From positions 1 to 64,000 of the forward strand of contig CBFCZV010000008.1 in the NCBI GenBank assembly GCA_965602855.1: 64,000 nt of DNA, given 5' to 3'. Positions within the stretch are counted from its first letter, which is position 1. Every line of letters begins with the position of its first letter. The position numbers and the translations under genes were made by a program. A model generated the notes under the pieces. It saw only the letters and a list, made by a program, of their open reading frames with translations. It was not told the origin of the DNA and made no database searches. This stretch comes from LH-M37 sp965602855. GTDB lineage: Bacteria > Pseudomonadota > Gammaproteobacteria > SZUA-229. This document shows, piece by piece, positions 44,425-54,291 of the stretch.

Positions 44425-46023
44425 CTACAATATTGGCCCTAGTGGTAGCAACTTCATAAAAAATAACTTTCCACGCTTCATTATAGACGTCTCATTGTTA
44501 CGTCCATCCTTTCTCACGTTCCAACTATTACCTTCTGACATATCAATTTCAATTTCACGTTTTACTGCACGAGCAAGCTCATCATGTTTCGCTATAATTC
44601 CCACTTCCGTATTCAAGTTTTCTGAGCGCGGATCAAGGTTAAATGTTCCAATGAAGACAATACTGTCATCAACAACCATGGTTTTTGCGTGTAACGAAAA
44701 TATAGGCAGCTCCCCCTCTTTATATTGAGAATATTGTTTAACTAAATCATATCTTCGTTTAGCATCATGCCGATATTCATACACCTCAATACCTGCGTCT
44801 AATAATTCATCAATTTGAGAACTGTAACCACTAAACGCGGGCAAATTATCACTGGCAGCTAATGAGTTAGTATTTATTTTGATCGAAACTCCGCGATCCA
44901 CTGCTGCTTCAAATAAATCCCAGGCATCTGAGCTTAAAATTAAATACGGCGATTGAATAACCACATTGTCTTTCGCCAAATTTAGCAGCTGTGCCAGCGC
45001 CGCCGTAGAGTCACCACCACCGCCTAAATATAAATTAAACCAGGTATTATTTTTACCCGGCCTGTCGCTGATAAATGCAGCATCCAACCAGTACGCTGCT
45101 TTTGTAATCGCCACCACATCACTTGTAATACTTGCCATCGACTGCCTAACCTCGGGCAAATAATTCGACTCATCCTTTGCATAGGCATGTAAGTTTTTAT
45201 AAATAGCATTAACTTTCTCTCGTGTATGCTGCTCAAGTTTTTTTAGCAAAGCCTTATGATCTACTGCCAGCCTGTCACCCCAGTCATCTTCCGGGGCCCA
45301 GTCAATATCAGATTCAAAAGGATTTCTTACTAGCTGCTCAACTGGTTTGGCCAGTTCATTATTCCAGAACTCTTCAAAAGTATCTTTTAACTCAGGGACA
45401 ACTTTACCCACGAGTAGAACATCTCTGTCTCGGTAGTTATAAGCATGACCAAAATCGAAATATTGATCTTCCATATTCCGCCCACCTGTAATCGCAATCA
45501 TGTCATCCACGACAAACATTTTATTATGCATGCGCTGATTGCTGCCACGAAAATCAATCGCCATTTCAGTCAACCTTTCAAAAAAATTAACGCCAACAGA
45601 ATGCACAGGGTTATACAAACGAATCTCAACATTCGGATGATAAGCCATGGCAAATATTTCATCCGATTCCGCAGTCATTAAAAGGTCATCAACCAGTACG
45701 CGTACGTGTACACCACGCTCTGCAGCTCTTAGCAAGGTCTCAGCCGCAAGCTTGCCAATATTGTCATTACCCCAGATAAAATACTGCACGTCGATGGTTT
45801 TTGTTGCTCTGTCTGCTAACCAACCACGAGCCAGCAATGCTTCGCCGCCTTTTTCTAAAACGTATAAGCCAGTTTTATCTGGATGTTCGGTGACCAAGGG
45901 CTGAACGAGATTTTCAATGGTGATGTCTGGTTGTGCGAAGGCTGATGATGTATAGAATATTGCGCTGAACGCTAATATTATGAATTGAGTTAGTGCTTTA
46001 TTGTGGTTAGGTGGTTTGTGCAT
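44425..46023 (-). CDS. phospholipase D-fold protein, cardiolipin synthase C-like (exported)
   Basis: A 532-residue PLD-superfamily protein with a clear signal peptide (residues 11-30, ending AFAQP). Two HxKxxxxD motifs are HNKMFVVDDMIAITGGRN (about residue 167) and HAKTMVVDDSIVFIGTFNLD (about residue 445). Overall it resembles ClsC/YmdC and is clearly related to the 39026-40513 protein, which lacks the signal. It is therefore predicted to act on phospholipids from the periplasmic side. It is transcribed from the minus strand after the TRAP receptor gene, with a 106-base gap. Confidence 0.87.
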   Translation of the reverse strand: MHKPPNHNKALTQFIILAFSAIFYTSSAFAQPDITIENLVQPLVTEHPDKTGLYVLEKGGEALLARGWLADRATKTIDVQYFIWGNDNIGKLAAETLLRAAERGVHVRVLVDDLLMTAESDEIFAMAYHPNVEIRLYNPVHSVGVNFFERLTEMAIDFRGSNQRMHNKMFVVDDMIAITGGRNMEDQYFDFGHAYNYRDRDVLLVGKVVPELKDTFEEFWNNELAKPVEQLVRNPFESDIDWAPEDDWGDRLAVDHKALLKKLEQHTREKVNAIYKNLHAYAKDESNYLPEVRQSMASITSDVVAITKAAYWLDAAFISDRPGKNNTWFNLYLGGGGDSTAALAQLLNLAKDNVVIQSPYLILSSDAWDLFEAAVDRGVSIKINTNSLAASDNLPAFSGYSSQIDELLDAGIEVYEYRHDAKRRYDLVKQYSQYKEGELPIFSLHAKTMVVDDSIVFIGTFNLDPRSENLNTEVGIIAKHDELARAVKREIEIDMSEGNSWNVRKDGRNNETSIMKRGKLFFMKLLPLGPIL

Positions 46024-46129
46024 TCTGAACTCCCTTTAAAACAGTCTGGTAGGTGCAATTAGTGCAGCTTCATCCTTGTAGTGATAATTAACATTCTTCC
46101 GATTACGCTACACTAATCGGAGCTACGAA

Positions 46130-47203
46130 CTACCTAATATTCAAATACTCCCTCTCAGAAATATCATCCCACTTCGTAACCTGTTTACGAAACCTATCAT
46201 AAGAATCATAAATTTGTTTGGCCGCTTTATTTTTACCCGCCAACTCCAGCACCACCTCTTCCGATAACTCTTTCAATTTTTTCAAAACATCATCCGGCAG
46301 GCGACGAACATCCACTTTGTGTTTGTTGACCAAAGTATCCAGCGCAGCATTGTTCTTAGCCGTGTACTCAGTAGACATATCCTGATTCACTACCTTGCAG
46401 GCATTCATGACAATGCTTTGTAAATCTTTAGGTAATGACTCTAGTGCCTTTTTATTGATGATGGCCTCTAGTGTCGTGCCGGGCTCATGCCAACCGGGAT
46501 AGTAATAATATTTTGCCGCTTTATGAAAACCAAAAGCCAGATCGTTATAGGGACCGACCCATTCGGTGGCGTCTATGGCACCTGATTTTAATGAAGTAAA
46601 CAGTTCAGCACCAGGTAGATTTACTGGTGTCCCGCCTGCGCGTCTTAAGACTTCGCCACCCAGACCGGGGATGCGCATTTTCAAACCTTTTAAATCTTCA
46701 ACGCTGTTAATTTCTTTATTGAACCAGCCGGCCATTTGCACCATGGTGTTACCGGCTGCAGCGGGGACGACGCCAAATGGCTCATAGGTTTCTTTCCATA
46801 ATTCCATGCCGCCGCCATGATACAACCAGGCGTTCATTTCCTGCGCATTTAAGCCAAAAGGCACGGTTGAAAAAAACTGCGCTTCTTCGACTTTGCCTTT
46901 CCAGTAGTAAGCCGAGCCGTGACCCATTTGTGCGGTACCGCGTGAAACAGCATCGAAAACTTCCATCGCTGGCACTAATTCACCACCACCATAAATTTTT
47001 ACTTTAATGCGCCCACCGGACATTTCGTTAATCAGTTTGGCAAGCTGGTTTGCACCGGTACCGAGTACCGGAAAGTTTTTCGGCCAGGTGGTAACCATTT
47101 TCCATTTGATAACATCTTTCGCATTAGCAAAGCTCGGCACAATTAACAAACTAGAGATAATGCCAAAAATGGCGGCGGATTTTATAAAGTTTCGACGTTT
47201 CAT
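46130..47203 (-). CDS. TRAP transporter solute-binding protein (DctP family), orphan
   Basis: A 357-residue exported receptor. The N-terminus MKRRNFIKSAAIFG has a twin-arginine-like motif and a hydrophobic stretch ending FANAK. The body is DctP-like and close to TakP-type receptors: WKMVTTWPKNFPVLGTGANQ, YGGGELVPAMEVFDAVSRG, GLKMRIPGLGGEVLRRAGG with the conserved substrate Arg, and AIDATEWVGPYND. The ligand is probably a carboxylate or keto acid. The small and large membrane subunits (DctQ/DctM) that TRAP systems need are not adjacent. It follows uvrD on the same strand. Confidence 0.88.
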   Translation of the reverse strand: MKRRNFIKSAAIFGIISSLLIVPSFANAKDVIKWKMVTTWPKNFPVLGTGANQLAKLINEMSGGRIKVKIYGGGELVPAMEVFDAVSRGTAQMGHGSAYYWKGKVEEAQFFSTVPFGLNAQEMNAWLYHGGGMELWKETYEPFGVVPAAAGNTMVQMAGWFNKEINSVEDLKGLKMRIPGLGGEVLRRAGGTPVNLPGAELFTSLKSGAIDATEWVGPYNDLAFGFHKAAKYYYYPGWHEPGTTLEAIINKKALESLPKDLQSIVMNACKVVNQDMSTEYTAKNNAALDTLVNKHKVDVRRLPDDVLKKLKELSEEVVLELAGKNKAAKQIYDSYDRFRKQVTKWDDISEREYLNIR

Positions 47204-47221
47204 TTTCTTTCCTTTTTATTT

Positions 47222-49432
47222 TTATGCAGGCTGAAGATTGGCATATGAAATCACTAACCACTTCGAACCCTTATATTCAAAATTCACTTCGACTCTGGCG
47301 TGAGCGCCACTTCCTTCTAAATTAGTGACAATGCCTTCACCAAATTTGCCGTGGGTAACACGCTGTCCGATATGCAAACCGCCGATGGATTCAGTTTCCA
47401 TTGATGCTGAAGAGGGCGAATACAACGGCTGACTCACCATCGGCTTGGCGCGTACTTCGTATATTAAATGATCGGGGATCTCGCTGATGAATCTTGACGG
47501 TGATGGATACAAATCCTGTCCGTATAGTCGGCGGTGTTCGGTGCAGGTCATCACCAGTTTCTGTCTGGCGCGGGTGATGCCTACATAACAGAGACGACGT
47601 TCTTCTTCGAGCTTGCCTTCTTCTTCCAGTGATCGCTGGCTGGGGAACAGGCCTTCTTCCAGCCCCACTAAAAATACCAGTGGGAATTCCAGACCTTTGG
47701 CGCTGTGCAAGGTCATCATCTGTACACAATCTTCCCAGGCATCCGCCTGACCTTCACCCGCTTCTAATGCAGCATGGGTTAAAAAGGCGGTGAGTTCGTC
47801 CATGTCTTCGAGCCCTTCAGTGCTGGCATCAAATTCATAACCACGGCCTGCGCTGACCAGCTCTTCGAGGTTTTCTACTTTGGCCTCGGCCTTTTCGGTT
47901 TTCTCCTTGCCGTAGTGATCGATCAGACCGCTTTCGTGGATGACGTGTTCAATGCGTTCGTACAATTCCAGTTCTGCAGTATCAACCGTCATAGTATTGA
48001 TCAATTCTATAAATCCGGCCAATGCATTCGACGCACGTGCCGCCAGAGCATTTTCTTCGATTAATTTTTGCGCCGCCTGCCAGAGTGACAGCTCACCATC
48101 TCTGGCTAGCTCGCGAACTTTTTCGACGGTGCGATCACCAATACCACGCGTAGGTGTATTGACCACGCGTTCAAAGGCGGCCATGTCATTACGATTATTG
48201 ATCAGGCGCAAATAGGCCAGGGCATCCTTAATTTCTGCACGATCAAAATAACGCAGACCGCCATAGACGCGGTAAGGAATACCTTCGCTGACAAATTTTT
48301 CCTCAAATACGCGAGACTGCGCATTCGAGCGATAAAGGATAGCGATTTCCGAACGTGCACCGCCTTCTTCCACCCACTGTTTGATGTGATCTAGCACATA
48401 GCGGGCTTCGTCATATTCGTGAAAAGCATTGTAAAACTGAATCGGTTCGCCATCGTCACCGCTGGTCCAGAGTTTTTTGCCCATGCGCCCGCTGTTGTTA
48501 TCGATGATGGCATTCGCCGCTGACAATATAGTGGTGGTTGAACGGTAATTCTGTTCTAACTTAATCACCTCGGCAGGGGTGAAATGTTTCTGGAAGGAAT
48601 GAATATTTTCTACTTTTGCACCGCGCCATCCGTAAATCGCCTGATCATCATCACCGACAATAAACACATGGTTCTTGCCACCCGCAAATGTCCGAATTAG
48701 CGCATACTGAATGGTATTGGTATCCTGAAACTCATCGACCAGTATGTGACGGAAGCGATCCTGATAATGCTTTTGCAACGACTCATTATCACGTACCAGC
48801 TCCAGTGTGCGTAAAAGTAGTTCGGCGAAATCAACGGCTCCCGCTTTTTCACAGGCCGATTCGTAGGCACTATAAATGCGCACCAGTTGCACATATAAAG
48901 GATTGTGCGAGGTATCGATGTGTTTGGGGCGTTGACCTTCATCTTTACGCGCATTGATAAATGCCTGCGCCTGTTTCGGCGGCCACCTGGCTTCATCCAG
49001 ACCGAGGCCTTTCAGGATGCGGCGAATCATGCGGTACTGATCGTCCGAATCAAGAATTTGAAACGCCTGCGGTAAACCGGCTTCTTTCCAGTGTGTTCTT
49101 AATAAACGATGCGCCAGTCCATGGAAGGTACCGACCCACATTCCAGAAGCCGGTGTACCCTGTAATTTCTCAACGCGGGTACGCATTTCTGCGGCAGCCT
49201 TGTTGGTAAAGGTGACGGCGAAAATATTGTAGGCAGAAATGTTTTCAACCTGATTCAACCAGGCAATGCGATGAACCAGTACGCGGGTTTTTCCGCTACC
49301 GGCCCCGGCCAGCACTAACATGTGGCCAGGTGGCGCGGTGACCGCCTGGCGTTGCGCTTCGTTCAGACCATCGAGAATATGAGAAACATCAGCGGTGTCG
49401 GCCTGTACAAACGCTTTATCAAAATCAGCCAT
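47222..49432 (-). CDS. uvrD: DNA helicase II (UvrD)
   Basis: A 736-residue superfamily 1A helicase acting in nucleotide-excision and mismatch repair. Motifs are LNEAQRQAVTAPPGHMLVLA with Walker A AGAGSGKTRVL (about 42-52), FAVTFTNKAAAEMRTRV, HILVDEFQDTNTIQY, VGDDDQAIYGWRGA, LEQNYRSTTTILSAAN, VQMMTLHSAKGLEFPLVFLVG and RRLCYVGITRARQKL. The C-terminus has the usual UvrD tail that binds RNA polymerase (about 685-735; GQRVTHGKFGEGIVTN). Length is typical. It lies 30 bases downstream of ubiB on the same strand. Confidence 0.97.
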   Translation of the reverse strand: MADFDKAFVQADTADVSHILDGLNEAQRQAVTAPPGHMLVLAGAGSGKTRVLVHRIAWLNQVENISAYNIFAVTFTNKAAAEMRTRVEKLQGTPASGMWVGTFHGLAHRLLRTHWKEAGLPQAFQILDSDDQYRMIRRILKGLGLDEARWPPKQAQAFINARKDEGQRPKHIDTSHNPLYVQLVRIYSAYESACEKAGAVDFAELLLRTLELVRDNESLQKHYQDRFRHILVDEFQDTNTIQYALIRTFAGGKNHVFIVGDDDQAIYGWRGAKVENIHSFQKHFTPAEVIKLEQNYRSTTTILSAANAIIDNNSGRMGKKLWTSGDDGEPIQFYNAFHEYDEARYVLDHIKQWVEEGGARSEIAILYRSNAQSRVFEEKFVSEGIPYRVYGGLRYFDRAEIKDALAYLRLINNRNDMAAFERVVNTPTRGIGDRTVEKVRELARDGELSLWQAAQKLIEENALAARASNALAGFIELINTMTVDTAELELYERIEHVIHESGLIDHYGKEKTEKAEAKVENLEELVSAGRGYEFDASTEGLEDMDELTAFLTHAALEAGEGQADAWEDCVQMMTLHSAKGLEFPLVFLVGLEEGLFPSQRSLEEEGKLEEERRLCYVGITRARQKLVMTCTEHRRLYGQDLYPSPSRFISEIPDHLIYEVRAKPMVSQPLYSPSSASMETESIGGLHIGQRVTHGKFGEGIVTNLEGSGAHARVEVNFEYKGSKWLVISYANLQPA

Positions 49433-49462
49433 CTGAAAAAATCCTGACTTTATTCAATGGGT

Positions 49463-51127
49463 CTAGTCCTGAAATGAATACAACAAAAAGAAAGTACCAA
49501 GGCCACCCAGAACCCAGGATATTAGCGGCACACCCATAAACATAGCAGAGCTATAACTAGCCAGACTAAACACGATAAAGGCGCTAATCAGTAAACTGCC
49601 ACCACCAATAGCAATCACACTACGTTTATTACCGCGTTTTATTTCATGACGAATATTTCTAATTTCCCTTAACTGTTGTTTTGGGTCTGGTGCATCTGCA
49701 GTTTTCTTCAGCACATCATAAATCAGCGATGGTAGCTCGGGTAATTTTTCAACCATGTACGGCAGGTTTTCCTTAATACTGCCTAACATAGCTTTGGCAC
49801 CAACCTGCTCATCCATCCAACGTTCCAGGAAGGGTTTGGCGGTTGTCCATAAATCTAGATCAGGATAAAGCTGTCTACCCAGTCCTTCGATGTTCAATAA
49901 GGTTTTTTGCAACAGGACTAACTGCGGCTGCACTTCCATATTGAAGCGACGTGCAGTCTGAAATAAGCGCAACAACAACTGACCAAAAGAAATTTCTTTT
50001 AACGGCCGTTCAAAGATGGGTTCACAAACGCTGCGTATCGCTGATTCAAATTCATCAACACGAGTATCGGAAGGCACCCAGCCGGATTCAACGTGCAACT
50101 TGGCTACCTTGTTGTAATCGCGCTGAAAGAAGGCCAGGAAATTTTCTGCCAGATAGCGCTTATCAACCGGACTCAACGTACCAACAATACCAAAATCAAC
50201 AGCGATATATTTTGGCTTCTGCGGGTCTTCCATATCAACAAAAATATTACCGGGATGCATATCGGCATGGAAAAAATTATGATTGAAAACCTGAGTGAAA
50301 AATATTTCCACACCCATTTCCGCCAGTCTTTCCATGTTAGCGTTTTTCTGTTTCAGCTCATCGGTGTTTCTAATCGGAACGCCATAAATACGTTCCAGCA
50401 CCAGCACATTTTTATGTGAGTAATCCCAGTACACTTCGGGCACATACAGATCACTCGAGTTTTCAAAATTTCTGCGCAACTGACTGGCGTTAGCGGCTTC
50501 GCGCATTAAGTCCAGCTCATCAATGATGGTCTTCTCGTATTCTTCTACCACCTCAACAGGACGCAATCGACGAATCTGCGAAGAGTAACGTGCCGCCCAT
50601 TCAGCAATAATATAAAGCAGTGAAATGTCGCGGCTTATCACCGGCAAAATATCGGGGCGCAGAACCTTAACGACAACTTCCTCACCACTTTTCAAACGCG
50701 CGCCATGTACCTGTGCAACTGAAGCCGAAGCTAATGGCGCCTCTTCAAAAACATCAAACAACTCTTCGATTGACCGACCAAACGATTTTTCAATAATCTG
50801 TCTTGCTAGTTTGTTTGGAAAAGGAGGCACCGCATCCTGCAACGACTCCAGCTCATCTGCAATATCATCGGCCAGCAAATCGCGGCGCGTTGATAACATT
50901 TGCCCAAACTTGATAAATACCGGCCCCAGATCTTCCAGTGCCCGACGTATACGCTCACCTCTGGGGGCTCGGTCTGTCCTGAACCAGTTCCAGGGTAAAA
51001 AGTAAATAAGAAATCGAAAGGGACGGAGAAAATGCGTTTCAAAAATTATATCATCCAGACCATGACGTGCGAGCACGTAATTGATTCTTAGCAAACGAAT
51101 GAACTGTTTTGGTCCGATTAGTCTCAT
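49463..51127 (-). CDS. ubiB: ubiquinone biosynthesis regulatory kinase-like protein UbiB
   Basis: A 554-residue UbiB/ABC1 atypical kinase-like protein needed for ubiquinone synthesis. Signature motifs are the KxGQ region FIKFGQMLSTRRDLLAD, VAQVHGARLKSGEEVVVKVL, VLVLERIYGVPI, HADMHPGNIFVD and AVDFGIVGTL. Two C-terminal transmembrane helices (about 500-550) anchor it. It is transcribed after ubiE and ubiJ with an 18-base gap, the same gene order as in Escherichia coli. The quinone made is the electron acceptor that SQR would use. Confidence 0.97.
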   Translation of the reverse strand: MRLIGPKQFIRLLRINYVLARHGLDDIIFETHFLRPFRFLIYFLPWNWFRTDRAPRGERIRRALEDLGPVFIKFGQMLSTRRDLLADDIADELESLQDAVPPFPNKLARQIIEKSFGRSIEELFDVFEEAPLASASVAQVHGARLKSGEEVVVKVLRPDILPVISRDISLLYIIAEWAARYSSQIRRLRPVEVVEEYEKTIIDELDLMREAANASQLRRNFENSSDLYVPEVYWDYSHKNVLVLERIYGVPIRNTDELKQKNANMERLAEMGVEIFFTQVFNHNFFHADMHPGNIFVDMEDPQKPKYIAVDFGIVGTLSPVDKRYLAENFLAFFQRDYNKVAKLHVESGWVPSDTRVDEFESAIRSVCEPIFERPLKEISFGQLLLRLFQTARRFNMEVQPQLVLLQKTLLNIEGLGRQLYPDLDLWTTAKPFLERWMDEQVGAKAMLGSIKENLPYMVEKLPELPSLIYDVLKKTADAPDPKQQLREIRNIRHEIKRGNKRSVIAIGGGSLLISAFIVFSLASYSSAMFMGVPLISWVLGGLGTFFLLYSFQD

Positions 51128-51144
51128 TATTTTTAAATCTATTT

Positions 51145-51762
51145 TTAGTTTTTATTTAGCGCATTTAGTCGCGCCTGAAAACGGTCGAGCTGATTTCTCA
51201 AAGCATCCACATCCTGATAAAACTTTTCCAGTTCGGGCCTACTCACTACATCCCGGCTTTCTTCCTGAAGATATTCGGAGACATCCAGTGCAACATCACT
51301 AGCCGACTGTCGTCCCCAGTTTATTATTTTTTTTGTCAGGTTTGCCAGATGGTGCGCGGGTGCATCGCCAATAATTCTGGCCATGTACTCTTCCCAGTCA
51401 ACATCCATTTCTGACAGAATTTTTTTAAAACTTCGGCCAAGTCGAACATCACCTTCGATTTCAACTTCGCCTTTTAACATCAAAGGCGCAACATCTTTGC
51501 TCATGCTCATTTTCAGCAATGCCACTGGTGATCCTTTTAGCGTGGTATCTGCACCAGCTTCGTATTCTTCAATCACATCCATGCCTGATTGATGCGGCAG
51601 GAAATACAGCGTTTTATCAACACCCGTTATTTCTACTGCTATGACTCGACCTTCGAGCTCAGATAATTTTTCTGTAACTTCAGGGTCCAGTGAAAGATAA
51701 CGATTTATCATGGCTTCCAGCCAGATAATCGACGTCTCATTCACTGAATCATTCAGCGACAT
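51145..51762 (-). CDS. ubiJ: ubiquinone biosynthesis accessory factor UbiJ
   Basis: A 205-residue protein with an N-terminal SCP2 lipid-binding domain (about 10-110: NRYLSLDPEVTEKLSELEGR, TLKGSPVALLKMSM, EGDVRLGRSFKKILSEMDVD) and a C-terminal coiled coil (about 170-203), as in UbiJ. UbiJ is part of the soluble complex that handles the hydrophobic ubiquinone intermediates. It starts 3 bases after ubiE stops and precedes ubiB. Length is normal. Confidence 0.93.
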   Translation of the reverse strand: MSLNDSVNETSIIWLEAMINRYLSLDPEVTEKLSELEGRVIAVEITGVDKTLYFLPHQSGMDVIEEYEAGADTTLKGSPVALLKMSMSKDVAPLMLKGEVEIEGDVRLGRSFKKILSEMDVDWEEYMARIIGDAPAHHLANLTKKIINWGRQSASDVALDVSEYLQEESRDVVSRPELEKFYQDVDALRNQLDRFQARLNALNKN

Positions 51763-51764
51763 CG

Positions 51765-52511
51765 CTACAGCTTAAACCCTTTGTGCAGGGCAACAATGCC
51801 ACCCGTCATATTATGATATGTGCAGCGCTCAAAGCCTGCCTCTACCATCATTGCCTTTAAGGTTGACTGATCCGGGTGCATGCGTATGGACTCGGCAAGA
51901 TAACGATAACTTTCTTCATCATCAGCAATAATTTTTCCCATAAATGGCAATATTTTAAATGAGTACACATCATAAATTTTATCCAGACCCGGCACCACTG
52001 GCTTGGAAAATTCGAGCACCAGCAATCGACCACCGGGCTTGAGGACGCGATGCATTTCTTTTAATGCTTTATCTTTATTCGTTACATTGCGCAAACCAAA
52101 AGCAATGGTCACGCAATCAAAGAAATTATCTTCAAACGGCAGCTCTTCGGCATTGGCTTCGACAAACTTCACATTGCCCGCGACACCTTTGTCGATAAGG
52201 CGGCGGCGACCCTGCTCCAGCATAGCCGGATTGATGTCTGACATAATGACTTCACCGGTTGCACCCACCTGCTTTGACATCTGGATAGTCAGGTCACCCG
52301 TACCGCCGGCAATATCAAGTGCGTGCATGCCTTTCTTCAGGCCGGTGTGCTCCATGGCAATTTTTTTCCAGATTCGGTGAATACCGAACGACATAACATC
52401 ATTCATGATGTCGTACTTACCCGCAACCGAACTAAACACTTCTGCGACCAGACCTTCTTTTTTATCTGCATCGACCTGCTTGAAACCAAAATGTGTTTTA
52501 TTTCCAGACAT
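51765..52511 (-). CDS. ubiE: ubiquinone/menaquinone C-methyltransferase UbiE
   Basis: A 248-residue SAM methyltransferase of quinone synthesis. Motifs are THFGFKQVDADKKEGLVAEV, the SAM site ALDIAGGTGDLTIQM, and AFGLRNVTNKDKALKEMHRV followed by LKPGGRLLVLEFSKP. The closing phrase is GGIVALHKGFKL. I chose the ATG at 52511, preceded by AGGAG at 6 bases; an upstream in-frame ATG at 52562 would overlap the DUF971 gene and add an unlikely 17-residue extension. It heads the ubiE-ubiJ-ubiB block. Confidence 0.97.
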   Translation of the reverse strand: MSGNKTHFGFKQVDADKKEGLVAEVFSSVAGKYDIMNDVMSFGIHRIWKKIAMEHTGLKKGMHALDIAGGTGDLTIQMSKQVGATGEVIMSDINPAMLEQGRRRLIDKGVAGNVKFVEANAEELPFEDNFFDCVTIAFGLRNVTNKDKALKEMHRVLKPGGRLLVLEFSKPVVPGLDKIYDVYSFKILPFMGKIIADDEESYRYLAESIRMHPDQSTLKAMMVEAGFERCTYHNMTGGIVALHKGFKL

Positions 52512-52545
52512 TGTTTCTCCTGATTGGCGGTTTGGCGGTTTGGCG

Positions 52546-52899
52546 CTATGCTTTACGTTCATGACCGGCGGCTTTTAAACGATCCAGATAATTCTGCCAC
52601 TTTGCTTCATAGTCATTACCCAGTTCCTGTAAATATTCCCAGGTAAAAAGACCGGTGTCGTGTTCATCATCAAAAATCAGCTTTAAGGCGTAGTTGCCCT
52701 GTGGCTCAAGGCCCGTGATATTCACCTCTTCTTTATTTAGCTGAAGAATTTCCTGACCCGGTCCATGACCCGTAACTTCTGCGGAAGGCGAATACACTCT
52801 TAAATATTCACAGGGTAATTTATAACTTGTGCCATCATCATAAGTTAACTCAAGAACTCGACTTTTCTGATGCAAATTAATATCGGTTGGTTTTGCCAT
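52546..52899 (-). CDS. DUF971 family protein
   Basis: A 117-residue protein with the GBBH-like N-terminal (DUF971) domain: LELTYDDGTSYKLPCEYLRV, SPSAEV and a VNITGLEPQGNYALKLIFDD core, then the DTGLFTWEYLQEL stretch. DUF971 proteins are small, Cys-poor and often lie between hslU and ubiE in gammaproteobacteria, exactly as here. Function is not established. It follows hslU by 21 bases. Confidence 0.92.
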   Translation of the reverse strand: MAKPTDINLHQKSRVLELTYDDGTSYKLPCEYLRVYSPSAEVTGHGPGQEILQLNKEEVNITGLEPQGNYALKLIFDDEHDTGLFTWEYLQELGNDYEAKWQNYLDRLKAAGHERKA

Positions 52900-52920
52900 A
52901 GTTATTACTCTTAATATTCT

Positions 52921-54249
52921 TTAAAGGATGTAGCGGCTAAGATCTTCATCTTCAGCCAGCTCACCCAGACTGTTATTTACATAAGCCTCATCGACAGAGA
53001 CGGTCGTACCCGACTTGTCTGGTGCATCGTAAGAAATTTCATCCAGCAATCTTTCCATCACGGTATGCAATCGACGCGCACCAATATTTTCGGATTTCTC
53101 ATTCACGCTGAAAGCAATTTCAGCAATACGCTTTATACCATCATCGGTAAATTCTAATTCCACACCTTCGGTTTTCAACAGCGCTTTATATTGCACAGTC
53201 AGGGCTGCATCCGGTTCGGTCAGGATTCGCTGAAAATCTTCCGTATTCAGTGCATCCAGCTCAACACGAATCGGCAGGCGACCCTGCAATTCTGGGATTA
53301 GATCTGAAGGCTTGCACAGATGAAAAGCACCTGATGCGATAAATAAAATATGATCGGTTTTGACCATGCCATATTTGGTGCTCACTGTGCAGCCTTCAAC
53401 CAGCGGCAGCAAATCACGCTGCACGCCTTCACGTGAAACATCACCACCACTACCCGAATCTGCGCGTTTGGCGACCTTGTCCAGCTCATCGAGAAAAACG
53501 ATACCATTCTGCTCCGCATTTTCCACCGCTTTTGCCTTGATATCTTCTTCCTTGAGCAGCTTGCCCGCTTCTTCATCCAGTAATACTTTACGCGCCTTCT
53601 CAATGCGCATTTTTTCAGTTTTCTTGCGATCACTGCTCATATTCTGAAATACGCCCTGCAACTGGCTGGTCATTTCTTCCATACCCGGTGGCGCCATGAT
53701 TTCTACACCGACGGGCGAGGCTGAAATTTCAACTTCGATTTCCTTGTCATCCAGCTCACCGGCTCGCAGTTTTTCTCTAAATTTCTGACGCGTGCTCGAT
53801 TCCTGCGCTTCTGCTTCACCAAACTCATTACGAGCCGGTGGTAACAAAGCATCAAGAATGCGCTCTTCCGTCGCTTCTTCAGCCAGATGCTGTACATTTT
53901 TGACTTCCTGTTCACGAGCTGTTTTTACAGACATATCGACAAGATCGCGGATGATCGAATCAACTTCCCGGCCTACATAGCCTACTTCGGTGAACTTGGT
54001 CGCTTCAACCTTGATAAACGGGGCATTAGCCAGATGCGCCAGTCGACGCGCAATTTCAGTTTTACCCACGCCAGTGGGGCCAATCATCAAAATATTTTTA
54101 GGCGTGATTTCATTGCGCAGCTCTGGGTCAACCTGCATACGCCGCCAGCGGTTACGCAGGGCAATGGCTACCGAGCGCTTGGCATTTTGCTGGCCGATAA
54201 TATGCTTATCCAGTTCCTGTGCAATTTCACGGGGTGTCATTTCAGACAT
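52921..54249 (-). CDS. hslU: HslU ATPase subunit of the HslUV protease
   Basis: A 442-residue Clp/Hsp100-type unfoldase. Motifs are MTPREIAQELDKHIIGQQNA, Walker A GPTGVGKTEIARRL, VEATKFTEVGYVGREVDSII with the pore GYVG loop, Walker B GIVFLDELDKVA, and SENIGARRLHTVMERLLDEI. The C-terminus LSRYIL is the tail that docks into HslV. It lies 42 bases downstream of hslV. Length and I-domain are normal. Confidence 0.98.
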   Translation of the reverse strand: MSEMTPREIAQELDKHIIGQQNAKRSVAIALRNRWRRMQVDPELRNEITPKNILMIGPTGVGKTEIARRLAHLANAPFIKVEATKFTEVGYVGREVDSIIRDLVDMSVKTAREQEVKNVQHLAEEATEERILDALLPPARNEFGEAEAQESSTRQKFREKLRAGELDDKEIEVEISASPVGVEIMAPPGMEEMTSQLQGVFQNMSSDRKKTEKMRIEKARKVLLDEEAGKLLKEEDIKAKAVENAEQNGIVFLDELDKVAKRADSGSGGDVSREGVQRDLLPLVEGCTVSTKYGMVKTDHILFIASGAFHLCKPSDLIPELQGRLPIRVELDALNTEDFQRILTEPDAALTVQYKALLKTEGVELEFTDDGIKRIAEIAFSVNEKSENIGARRLHTVMERLLDEISYDAPDKSGTTVSVDEAYVNNSLGELAEDEDLSRYIL

Positions 54250-54291
54250 ATATTCTTAACCTTTAATACGTTTTAGCGAGCGGCCTTATTG

